From Holacanthus passer (Eukaryota; Chordata; Actinopteri; Pomacanthidae): 64,000 bases of DNA. A program made the position numbers and the translations under genes. Below are positions 38,301-44,975 of this stretch, piece by piece. How positions within the stretch are numbered: the first letter of the stretch is position 1; every line of letters begins with the position of its first letter. The stretch spans positions 124,001 to 188,000 of the forward strand of contig JAFREQ010000183.1 of NCBI GenBank assembly GCA_025331565.1, given 5' to 3'. Below the pieces are notes generated by a model. That model saw nothing but the letters and a program-made list of their open reading frames with translations. It was not told the origin of the DNA and made no database searches.

Positions 38301-41300
38301 CCTCAGAATACACTCATGGATTAGTTTACGATTTTGGGATATAAAACTTAATAAGAAGGCTCATATCACTTTCATACCTGTGCGCTAAATATGAAGCTGC
38401 AGCTAGAAGATGTTTAGATAAGTGTCAGAAATCTCAATGTTCTGCCTTCAAATCAGTAAATTACTGAGGAAGTGAGCAGGAAGTCACTGGTCCTGGTTCA
38501 CCTTGGGACAGAGTGAGGTCAGCTGTTTCCCCCTGCTTACAGTCTTTATGCTAAGCTAATCTGACTGCCAGCTGGCTTCATATTTAGCACACAGACATGA
38601 GAGTGTGTCTCTCCAAGAATGTCAACATCGGTATTTCCCAAGATGTCGAACTAAGATGACTTTGTAAATTTATTATTAAAGTATTTGTAATTAAAAATTT
38701 TTTTATTTATATCTCTACCTGATTTCAGACAGAACATTCAAATTGCAAATTCATCCATCCCAAATTTATCATACTACAAGCAACAAATCGTTTAATAGCT
38801 GCTCATAGTTTTAGTTTGGTTTTCATTCTACCTAGATGATAGTGTCTTCATTTGTCTTGGGGTACATAGAGAATGTAAACACTAATACATGACTGCTGTA
38901 CTGTAACTGATCACTCAGAAAGGAGCATGTCTCTGCATGATGATTGACAAATCTTTATTATGTTGCATGTCCGGTAAGTGTTGCGTGCTGATACAGGGAG
39001 ATGGGGTAAGGCTGCCGTTGAAACCTAGCTACTGTGTTTGACCTTGCTGATGTGCAGTGAATCCTGACCGCAAGTCTGTAGCTCCTGCAGTCACGTCCTG
39101 TGGTGCCGCTGTGACCCATCTCAATGAGATCCAATCAGGCCTTCACCTGTTCAGTCCAGCCACCTTCTTCTGAATTGATAGGACTAAAGCACCAGTACAC
39201 CAGTACTTTTTTTTGTTCACTCAAAGACTCAATGACAGTCTATGGAGCCCTAAAGAGTTCAGTATTAAAGGCAATAATGTGTTTCACTTGGTCATTTTTC
39301 AGTTGTGTCGTATGACCTTTACTCCTTCTAGTAGCTATAACTTCCAGGGAAACACCAGATGATACATTAGAGAGTGAGGAAGGAAGCTTGCTATAAGGAC
39401 AACAATTCCCATGATCCCACACTACTTCTCCAGCCATCAAACCCTGTCTTTTGTTATTGTTTTGATTGAGAGACCCCTAGTGGCAAAAATTGCACACTGC
39501 GTGTTCATGAAATAAATACTTCATATTGTCTTAGTGTACGACATTGCATTGTAATGAATTATTAAAATTCAACTCATTATCATGCCAATGTTATTTAATC
39601 ATCATAATTATTTCTATAATAACAGCACGGTTTTCACCAGCTGCTCCAGTTTCCTCACATAGTCCAAAGACATGCAGGCGAGTAGGCGTCAGTAGGTTGT
39701 CTGTCATGTCTTTCACCCGATGTCAGCTGGGATTGGCTCCAGCTCCCCCGCGACCCTCAAGGACAAGCGGGTACAGCTGATGGATGGATGGTTATTTATT
39801 TAATTTTGAACTCTTTGGGCCTCCATACAGAGGCAAGCTTCAGAATGCTGATACATTACGTCCACAGAAAGTTTGAGAGCCTGCCGAGAAGTATGACTCA
39901 TCAGTTCAGTGTTACGGACTGGAAACCTTCTCATCAGGAAATATGACCCTTGGCCAGCCAGAAAACCTCTTACTCTCACAACCTCCGTTTTAAGAACACA
40001 CAGTCCTGTTAAAGACAAGTCAGTCAGCTTTAGGTCCATTAGCCAACTCACACTGAAACACTATATGAGCGATAATAGGATGTTGCAGATACTTTATTAC
40101 ATTTCCGATTCGTTCACAGAGAGCACTAGATTAGCTGACTGAATAGGTGAAAGGCCTCGAGTCTATACACAGACAAACATCCTCTCTCAGTGAGTTTGTG
40201 TTAGACAGCAGCTGCAGTGTCTCCTTCAGGTGAATTAGGTGGCAAGAACATTACAAAAGCTCCATTTGTGGAGATGATATACATTTATCCCTGAGTTTTG
40301 GCTGACAGGGTTTACAGCAAAGGGAGATACTGCACCTAAGTAGAAAAGATCCCTGTTAAAACAGCAACACAACAAATATTTAATCACTACTTAGTTTTAA
40401 AGTCAAGTTAAAGTTTTCTCCCTTTCTTTCCTGTTTTTGTTTCTCTTTTTCTGCCTCTCTTCTCTCCGTTTGCTCTCTCAGGGCTCTGGACCAGAGGACT
40501 TCAGCCACCTGCCACCAGAACAGAGGAGGAAGAAGCTGCAGGGCAAGTTAGACGAACTGAATAAGGACATTCAAAAAGAAATGGACCAGAGGTATGTTTT
40601 GAAAGTTTTGAATTTGGCATTAAGGAGCTTTTCCTGATACAGACATGTTTGTATCTTGTACTGACTTTAGTAATGTGCTCCTCCCAGGGATGCTTTAACC
40701 AAGATGAAAGACGTGTACGTGAAGAACCCCCAGATGGGAGACCCGACCAGCGTGGACCCACGGCTATCAGAAATAGGCCAGAACATCGAGAAGCTCCAGT
40801 TTGAAGTTCAGAAGTTTGAGGTAAGTTCAGTGCCAGTCTGAACTCTCATCTCTGTATGAGTGTTAGTGTTGGTGAAGCTGTGTTTGGTTTATATAAGGCA
40901 GTAAATAATGAAGAGTTCAAACACACGTCTCCAGCTGCGGTAGTTCCAAAGAAGCTTGCTGCTCGTCCATATTAGGAGAAGATGTGATGCAGCTGGAGGG
41001 GCTGGTTGCACGTTCCAGCTCTGTGCAGGGAGAGAGGAGTCCCAGGAAAAGGGCCTGGTTTAACCCTGCCAGTGTAAGGCAGAGGTGTTCCTCCTGTGAA
41101 GGTCATCTGATTCACGGATGAAAAGAATTCCTCCGTGCCTGAAATAAATCTCAAGTCATCACGTAGGAACAAAAGACGAGCTGCAGCCAACTCGTACATA
41201 ATGACTGTGTGTGTTTCAGGGATGGTTAGCAGAGGTGGAGGAAAGGATGCCGTCCAAGAGCGATACACACCGGAGAAGTGGACTCTATGAGACCCAGAAC

Positions 41301-44300
41301 AACACAACAGTGGGCAACAACTGTGCGCAGGACAGAGAGAGGTATGGTATACTCTACAAACGACCAGACGTCGCACCCCAGAGCTGCTCCACACCTCATG
41401 TTTTCGGAACAAAACTATGTATGTTTTCACAGTATATTTACTGTGTGTGTGTTGGCCCTTGAGCAGCCCGGATGGCAGCTACACAGAGGAGCAGAATACA
41501 GAGACTCAGGTCAAAGCCAACATCAACCCCAACCCCACCTCCACCACGCCGGAGTTCGACGATGAGTTTGATGATGAGGAGGTCCTGGCCACCATCGGCA
41601 CCTGCAAAGCCTTGTACCCGTTTGAAGGTAACCACAAATGTTTTAAACAACAAAAATTAAACTTAGTGCAACTGAAGATTGAACTTAATAATTTCTACTA
41701 ACTTTGCTGGTAAGGTCCTGTTTTCTCTGAAAACAGGTTTACGAGGGACATGACTTCTATGGAGGAAGGGTGGGGGATTTTGATTCTTCTGAATGAGGAG
41801 GAGTTTGGGGTGTGACCTTTTCTGAGGAAATGTGTGGAGGAGGAAGCTGGATAGAAATATAGTCTTTTCTCTGTTACACTATTTCAAGATCAAATTTGGC
41901 AAATTTTCAAAGGCTGTTGACAACTGCAAATCAGCCCTTTTTTTTTTTAAGTTTAACATACTGTACTACTTTTTCCTTTGTATAAAAAGCAACAACACAT
42001 GAAGCAAAGCAAAGAAAACAAAAGGGCACCAACAAGAAATAGAAGTCCAACACCGAGGAATAAATAGTGACACAAATTAATTAAAGGGCAGCAAATTACA
42101 TCACAACCAGAGAGCTCGTGACTCTCAGCAGCCATGTTTCCTGGTCGCCATTATTAAAGTCTGAGCACTACAGTCAGGAGAAAAGGGAAAAAGCACAGCC
42201 AACTAGCTGCACAACGATATCACAATAAAGTGGTTCCCCACCACCATGGTGACTTGTGACCCCTTAAAATAAAACATCCAAGACCTCTGTCATGATCTCA
42301 ATGTGATCGAGGGCAGTGATTTTATTGTCTCATTTAAAGGAATTTTTGAGGCCTGAAAAGGTTGAAAGTATCTTGGATCTTTGTTTAAGGACTTTTAGAG
42401 GCCATAAGAGGGAAAAGCATGTAGACTGTTAGGTATGTGAAGGATGATTTTTGGAGGCCTTGAGAGAAATGCAAGAAAAAAAGAAACAATTTTCTGTAAC
42501 ATTTTTGTTCTTTATATCTTTAATGATCTGGTGATTCGTCAGATTTATCTTGGGATCCCTTTGGGAGGTCCTGACAAATGTATTAATATTTGGTACAGTT
42601 AGAACCATGCAGTCTAATTAAAAACTAAAAATATCTGCAAACACTACATCTAATTAGAATTGAGACAATCATTCTTTTAGCTACAGTTGTTCCCACAAAT
42701 AACAAATTTTCATTATGAGACAAATTAAAAGAACATTAAGTAGTAAGACTGATTGTGAGCATATGATAGTTTGCATGTTCTGTGGACTGCAGGCTGAGGT
42801 TATACTTCATTGATATCCAAACTACTGTGATATTTAGATATATAGATTTTTGAACACCAGCTGCTCTTGCTTCCTCTTTATTTTCAGGAAATCTGATTTA
42901 CAAATTCAGCTTTTACCTACATAAAGTCTTGATGAAGTTCCCCTGTGTACAGGATGGACATTTCTTATTCGCTGTATTCATGTATGAAATGTATGTTATC
43001 TTACCTTTTCTCCTATTTCTCTTTCCCTCCTCTTGCAGGCCATAACGAGGGCACTATCGCCGTGGCCGAGGGCGAGCTGTTGTACGTCATAGAAGAGGAC
43101 AAAGGAGACGGCTGGACACGAGTGCGCAGGAACGAGGACGAGGAGGGATACGTCCCCACATCCTACGTTGAGGTCTTTTTGGAAACAAATGCCAAAGGTG
43201 CTATGACATACATTTAACTCAGAACAGTGTGTTTTTGTTCCTGTGAGTTTCCATTCACTTCTTTAAGAGTGGGGCAAGTTATGGAGATTAAAGATTGTAG
43301 CTCAGATAGGAGAATAACACCCATACACACACAAACACATCCACACTTCCTGTCTCTTGCAGAGGGAAGGACCAATCAGATTTGTCCACTGTGCCTCATG
43401 ACATTTGGGACAGTTCTGGCAGATAGTTCTTGAGCTCTGGACAAAGCATTTGTTTAGGAACACTGAATGCAAGCTGAGCCAGGCGGATGTGGTGCACAAC
43501 AAGTGTGCGAAAAGAAGCTTGTAGTCCATTCACTGCAGTGCCACCTAGTGGTTATACAAAGTAAAACATGACGGTCAGAGCTTAGCATGACGGGATGAAT
43601 CACCCACTGACAATGATCACATGTACATTTCAAACACACAGTACTTGATTTTTTTTTTTTAATATTTTTAAAATGTCAGATTACTGTATTCCACTCAAAT
43701 TAACAGGCTTTTAATCAAGAGTCTCAGTCAAATGTTGTATTTGAGTCAGTATGGTGACAAATCAGTAAACTCAGCCAAGTGAATGTATGCACTCATCCGA
43801 AGTGACAATGAGCATCAAGTGAAAGTTGAATCATCACGCAAGTTATTGTGTTTTGGTCACTTGTTGTACCTTAGAGGAAAGCATGCTCCATGTGCAATCA
43901 TGCAAATGTAATTTAAATCTGCTGTAAAATACAAATACATATTAAAAGATATTTTTGTAGGCTAAACAGAAAAATAAAAAAGAAAACGAAAAATTGCCCC
44001 TCAAATGTTGCATGCTGTAGATTTATCATAGTGCTGTTACAACATGAAAACGTTGTGATTCGGGGTCATTTTATAAAAAGTATTGATCAAATTAGTAACT
44101 AATAGCCCCCTTAAAATGTCTTTTCTTTTCCTTTTTGATCCACCTTTTGATAATGATAGTGTCGGGCTGTTCTGGTCCTTTTTTCCAGGCCAGTGTTAAA
44201 GGAATAAAGGACTGAGAATTAGCTGTACTAAGCTATATGGTGAGACTGGGCTGAGATATGAGCTGGACGTGACTTTAAAGCTTTGTGGTTTCCTGCATGA

Positions 44301-44975
44301 GTCTCTGAGCTGCACCTCTGTGAACGGTGCATTTCTACTGTAAAAGCATGGCGTGTGCTGCCTCTGTGTCATTTCACCGCTGCTACAATGAGACATTCTG
44401 TGCTACTTTTCAAGATTGGCATTGACACAGAAATCATCTCTTTCATTACGTGAGCCTTTTTTTAACTTCCTTTCACACTTTCTAATCAGCTTTGATGGCT
44501 CGTTGCTGGTGCAGCATGGGGTTCTTATGTGCAGGATGTTGTTTTACATCGGCACCATAAAGACACATTTCACGCCTCCTGTAATTGTTATTGAAGAGCG
44601 TTTGAAATGTGGTGCACGAGGCAGCTTTTTTGGGGTTTTGTTCTTGTCATGACATGATTTCAGCATGTTGTGACAAAGTAAAGTGGCTGATTCTAACATG
44701 CATTCAAGCCAGATGAAAACTAAATTGGAAAGATAAACAGATACTTTGGGTTAATGAAGGTTTTCACACATACAGAACAAGCAGTTGACATTCACAGTAT
44801 TATGTTTAAAATAGTTTCATACATGCAGTGACTTCTCTCTTCCTCTTCTCCATATCTGAATACTTGGGTTACTGTCTTTGACTCAATTTTCCTTTAAAGC
44901 TATCTAACTTTTCTTTTTGTCATTCTGTTTTTTTTTTGTTTGTTCGTATTTCCTCTTTGAATTGCAGATTCCTAA
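8774..44975 (+). CDS. fnbp1: fnbp1 (FBP17), F-BAR/HR1/SH3 protein, 17 coding exons, canonical first exon missing upstream
   Basis: Membrane-curvature adaptor of the TOCA family (FBP17, CIP4, Toca-1). The F-BAR dimer tubulates PtdIns(4,5)P2 membranes, HR1 binds active Cdc42, and SH3 recruits N-WASP and dynamin during endocytosis. The joined exons give about 607 residues in the window, so about 615 with the eight-residue first exon, against 617 for human FBP17. Expected layout: F-BAR about 1-265, linker 266-385, HR1 about 386-475 with the MGD motif that contacts Cdc42, acidic linker with DDEFDDEE, SH3 about 550-609. The phrases KADVEKARQQAQ, SGFEPPGD, LPPEQRRKKLQ and EEDKGDGWTR, and the C-terminus NAKDS, identify FBP17 rather than CIP4 or Toca-1. 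All introns are GT-AG and all phases agree, except at the linker exon (31985-32172), where one base appears to be missing. The paralogue (a or b) is undetermined. Confidence 0.95.
8890..13667 (+). other. fnbp1: fnbp1 intron
   Basis: About 4.8 kb without recognisable exons. It contains an AT-rich stretch near 12600-12840, a small GATA-type run near 10142-10160, a C-run near 11366 and poly-T near 9450. The acceptor is CTCACAG at 13661-13667. Confidence 0.8.
13668..13724 (+). CDS. fnbp1: fnbp1 exon: F-BAR (NLSKKYQPKK)
   Basis: A 57-nt exon that completes Arg and then reads NLSKKYQPKKNSREEEEG, ending two bases into a Lys codon before GTAAGT. The basic KKYQPKK patch is part of the membrane-binding concave face in FBP17; the acidic run that follows is a loop. 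Confidence 0.95.
13725..14007 (+). other. fnbp1: Short fnbp1 intron carrying a foldback element
   Basis: Only 283 nt, between GTAAGT and CTCACCAG. Nearly half of it is the foldback repeat at 13754-13876. Confidence 0.9.
13754..13876 (+). mobile_element. Short foldback MITE (AAAGGAATATTT ends)
   Basis: A perfect 12-bp inverted pair, AAAGGAATATTT at 13756-13767 and AAATATTCCTTT at 13863-13874. Imperfect pairing continues inward (TATTTTGGA against CCCAAAATGTC). The ends resemble those of the larger foldback elements at 28503-28990 and 38313-38656, so it looks like an internally deleted member of the same family. Confidence 0.7.
14008..14155 (+). CDS. fnbp1: fnbp1 exon: F-BAR core helix
   Basis: Encodes YTFCRAFLTTLNELNDYAGQ and HEVIAENLTSQIISELSRYL and ends QELKSERKS. 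This is the second long helix of the F-BAR bundle, with the family signature NDYAGQ. Begins in phase 1 (completing Lys) and ends in phase 0 before GTGAGA. Confidence 0.96.
14156..20634 (+). other. fnbp1: Large fnbp1 intron
   Basis: About 6.5 kb with no supported exon. It contains poly-T runs (15290-15304 and near 20023) and a short direct duplication of GTTAACCAGGT near 19668-19690. The many short open frames have no splice or similarity support. The acceptor CTTCTGACAG lies at 20625-20634. Confidence 0.8.
20635..20697 (+). CDS. fnbp1: fnbp1 exon: F-BAR (HFHDGRKAQQ)
   Basis: A 63-nt symmetrical phase-0 exon encoding HFHDGRKAQQHIESSWKQLE and a final Ser, followed by GTAAGT. It matches the FBP17 segment around HDGRKAQQHIE almost residue for residue. 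Confidence 0.95.
20698..21999 (+). other. fnbp1: fnbp1 intron
   Basis: 1.3 kb without exon or repeat that I can name. The acceptor is a strong TTTTTTTCAG. Confidence 0.85.
22000..22104 (+). CDS. fnbp1: fnbp1 exon: F-BAR (CKRKFERDCKEADRAQQ)
   Basis: 105 nt, phase 0 at both ends. Encodes CKRKFERDCKEADRAQQYFE and KMDADINVTKADVEK before GTATGT. KRKFERDCKEAD and NVTKADVEK are hallmark F-BAR phrases shared across the TOCA family; AQQYFEKMDAD is specific to FBP17. Confidence 0.97.
25453..25685. mobile_element. MITE with AGGGCTGAAC terminal inverted repeats
   Basis: A 10-bp perfect terminal inverted repeat, AGGGCTGAAC at 25453-25462 and GTTCAGCCCT at 25676-25685, encloses 213 bp without an open frame. 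The ends match a widespread teleost non-autonomous DNA transposon recognisable by gggctgaac termini. A clean target-site duplication is not evident. Confidence 0.75.
26898..26928 (+). repeat. TG microsatellite upstream of an exon
   Basis: About fifteen TG units ending about 95 nt before the exon at 27023. Confidence 0.9.
27023..27151 (+). CDS. fnbp1: fnbp1 exon: F-BAR (ARQQAQMRHQ)
   Basis: 129 nt, symmetrical phase 0. Encodes ARQQAQMRHQMAADSKSDYS, SYLQKFNQEQNEHYFTIIPN and IFQ before GTAAAT. This is the helix that leads to the F-BAR dimer tip. Confidence 0.96.
27152..27733 (+). other. fnbp1: fnbp1 intron
   Basis: 582 nt, no further feature seen. The acceptor TTTTTATGTAG is pyrimidine-poor but its phase is consistent. 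Confidence 0.9.
27734..27880 (+). CDS. fnbp1: fnbp1 exon: last F-BAR helices
   Basis: 147 nt, phase 0. Encodes KLQDMEEKRIERIGVCMKTF, ADVDRQVLPIVGKCLDGMTK and AAESIEPKT before GTGAGT. It matches FBP17 EERRI, VDRQV and GKCLDG and closes the F-BAR bundle. Confidence 0.96.
28503..28990. mobile_element. Foldback MITE with long inverted ends, largest copy
   Basis: The left arm contains GAGAAGATTAATACCACTTT (near 28567) and a GTTAGCTTAGCTTAGCATAA block (near 28626). The right arm contains the reverse complements, GTGGTATTAATCTTTTCAT (near 28911) and TTTAAGCTAACTGACTGCTGG (near 28870). Pairing extends over well over 80 bp per side with mismatches. The AAATATGAAGCTA and CAGGGAAAAACAGCTAGCC phrases are typical of a very common teleost element. 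It has no coding capacity. Confidence 0.8.
29274..29329 (+). repeat. Long GT microsatellite
   Basis: Twenty-eight uninterrupted GT units, likely highly polymorphic and Z-DNA prone. Deep intronic. Confidence 0.97.
30068..30259 (+). CDS. fnbp1: fnbp1 exon: end of F-BAR and start of linker
   Basis: 192 nt, phase 0. Begins DSKQVVESYKSGFEPPGDVE, then FEDYGQAMKRTASDTSLSNS and REAKEKSASKSKGKLWPFIK, ending NKNK. SGFEPPGD closes the F-BAR module. The Ser-rich TASDTSLSNS stretch matches the phosphorylatable linker of FBP17, and GKLWPFIK with its basic tail is a membrane-proximal patch. The donor is GTAACA. Confidence 0.96.
30260..31984 (+). other. fnbp1: fnbp1 intron
   Basis: 1.7 kb, with a poly-T run near 31699-31714 and a TTC repeat at 31913-31936 that contributes to the pyrimidine tract before the next exon. 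No further exon seen. Confidence 0.85.
31913..31936 (+). repeat. TTC microsatellite in a polypyrimidine tract
   Basis: Eight TTC units 48 nt upstream of the acceptor at 31983-31984. Confidence 0.9.
31985..32172 (+). CDS. fnbp1: fnbp1 proline-rich linker exon with a one-base frame break
   Basis: From the upstream acceptor (CTGGTAG, ending 31984) the exon reads LMSLLTSP, as mammalian FBP17 does (LMSLLTSPHQ). A five-base C-run at 32004-32008 then throws it out of frame and it would stop at TGA 32126-32128. From the CAG at 32011-32013 the proper frame resumes: PPPAPPASSPPSPSAVPNDP, then QSPKQHKEPLSHRLNDFMTS, then KPKMHCLRSLRRG before GTAAGT. The exon is 188 nt where 189 is needed. Either one C is missing from the sequence, or this fish uses the inner acceptor (159 nt, 53 codons). 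The segment is proline-rich, basic at its end, and phase 0 at both sides, so skipping keeps the frame. Confidence 0.85.
32173..37733 (+). other. fnbp1: Large fnbp1 linker intron with candidate alternative exons
   Basis: 5.6 kb. It contains two possible unannotated exons (32709-32840 and 35076-35165), a triple CAGCTG cluster at 34261-34286 and GT-rich stretches near 35170-35220. It ends in a pyrimidine-rich tract before the microexon. Confidence 0.7.
35076..35165 (+). CDS. Candidate 90-nt cassette exon in the linker
   Basis: Flanked by ACCACCACAGCAG and a consensus GTAAGT donor at 35166, 90 nt long, open, and phase 0 on both sides. It would insert QSPRSLICHKELMKRTLGRP then TYAFEARQYV between the RRG and LSLKL segments. 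I know of no counterpart in mammalian FBP17. An open stretch this short can occur by chance, so the call rests on the splice sites and phase only. Confidence 0.2.
37734..37748 (+). CDS. fnbp1: fnbp1 15-nt microexon (LSLKL)
   Basis: Five codons, CTT TCT CTC AAG CTG, sit between ATGAAG and a strong GTAAGC donor, preceded by a long CT-rich tract (about 37675-37728). Mammalian FBP17 reads RGLSLKLGATPEDF at this point. The upstream exon here ends RRG and the downstream one begins GSGPEDF, so LSLKL fills the gap exactly and in phase 0. Confidence 0.85.
38043..38078 (+). CDS. Candidate 36-nt cassette exon
   Basis: Bounded by TATGGTGCAG and GTGATC, phase 0 at both ends, encoding ITLNSHVRNLIE. It would add twelve residues between LSLKL and GSGPEDF. 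The donor is weak and I know of no homologue. Listed because the linker region of this gene is otherwise built from small in-frame exons. Confidence 0.2.
38313..38656. mobile_element. Foldback MITE, second large copy
   Basis: The left arm includes AAATATGAAGCTGCAGC (near 38388) and the right arm the inverted GGCTTCATATTTAGCAC (near 38575), with CTTTATGCTAAGCTAATCTG near 38545. The same element type as 28503-28990, but shorter inside and more diverged. Confidence 0.75.
39625..39793 (+). mobile_element. Teleost SINE/LINE-tail repeat with TGGA end
   Basis: Contains CACATAGTCCAAAGACATGC, CACCCGATGTCAGCTGGGAT and GGCTCCAGCTCCCCCGCGAC, and ends in GATGGATGGATGG. This order matches a highly abundant fish retroposed repeat. 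The middle is internally deleted. The family name is left open. Confidence 0.75.
40482..40591 (+). CDS. fnbp1: fnbp1 exon: HR1 first helix
   Basis: 110 nt. Encodes GSGPEDFSHLPPEQRRKKLQ then GKLDELNKDIQKEMDQ, ending two bases into Arg before GTATGT. PEDFSHLPPEQRRKKLQ is the TOCA-family HR1 start, the first strand of the antiparallel coiled coil that binds GTP-Cdc42. Confidence 0.97.
40688..40820 (+). CDS. fnbp1: fnbp1 exon: HR1 with MGD motif
   Basis: 133 nt. Encodes DALTKMKDVYVKNPQMGDPT then SVDPRLSEIGQNIEKLQFEV then QKFE before GTAAGT. The NPQMGDP turn between the HR1 helices carries the MGD triplet needed for Cdc42 binding in Toca-1; it is intact here. It is separated from the previous exon by a very short intron (96 nt, 40592-40687). 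Confidence 0.97.
40821..41219 (+). other. fnbp1: fnbp1 intron
   Basis: 399 nt, no other feature seen. The acceptor is GTGTGTTTCAG. Confidence 0.9.
41220..41341 (+). CDS. fnbp1: fnbp1 exon: end of HR1 and linker
   Basis: 122 nt. Encodes GWLAEVEERMPSKSDTHRRS, then GLYETQNNTTVGNNCAQDRE, ending two bases into Ser before GTATGG. It matches FBP17 AWLAEVEGR and NNCAQDRES, with Gly in place of the usual Ala before WLAEVE. Confidence 0.96.
41467..41627 (+). CDS. fnbp1: fnbp1 exon: acidic linker and SH3 start
   Basis: 161 nt after a 125-nt intron. Encodes PDGSYTEEQNTETQVKANIN, PNPTSTTPEFDDEFDDEEVL and ATIGTCKALYPFE before GTAACC. DDEFDDEE is the acidic run that precedes the SH3, and ALYPF is the first SH3 strand signature (ALYDY type). 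The NPNPTSTT insert is not in the mammalian sequence as I recall it. Confidence 0.96.
41628..43038 (+). other. fnbp1: fnbp1 intron inside the SH3 domain
   Basis: 1.4 kb, no exon or recognisable repeat. The acceptor CCTCTTGCAG ends at 43038. Confidence 0.9.
43039..43197 (+). CDS. fnbp1: fnbp1 exon: SH3 domain body
   Basis: 159 nt. Completes Gly and encodes HNEGTIAVAEGELLYVIEED, KGDGWTRVRRNEDEEGYVPT and SYVEVFLETNAK. It carries the canonical SH3 residues: the acidic RT and n-Src loops, the binding-groove Trp of GDGWTR, and the PTSYVEV strand. The last base is the G of a split Asp codon; the donor GTGCTA is weak. Confidence 0.97.
43198..44967 (+). other. fnbp1: Last fnbp1 intron
   Basis: 1.8 kb. 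Read-through from the SH3 exon would end after GAMTYI at 43215-43217. Otherwise it shows a poly-T near 43650 and no feature that I can name. The acceptor is CTTTGAATTGCAG. Confidence 0.85.
44968..44975 (+). CDS. fnbp1: fnbp1 terminal coding exon segment (DS-stop)
   Basis: After the acceptor, AT TCC TAA completes Asp from the split codon, then Ser and stop, giving the C-terminus NAKDS that ends mammalian FBP17. The coding part is only eight bases and would be missed by gene finders; the rest of the exon is 3' UTR. Confidence 0.9.

Larger units (their letters stand above)
37749..40481 (+). other. fnbp1: fnbp1 intron
   Basis: 2.7 kb with a possible 36-nt exon (38043-38078), a foldback MITE (38313-38656) and a SINE/LINE-tail repeat (39625-39793). 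The acceptor is TGCTCTCTCAG. Confidence 0.8.
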
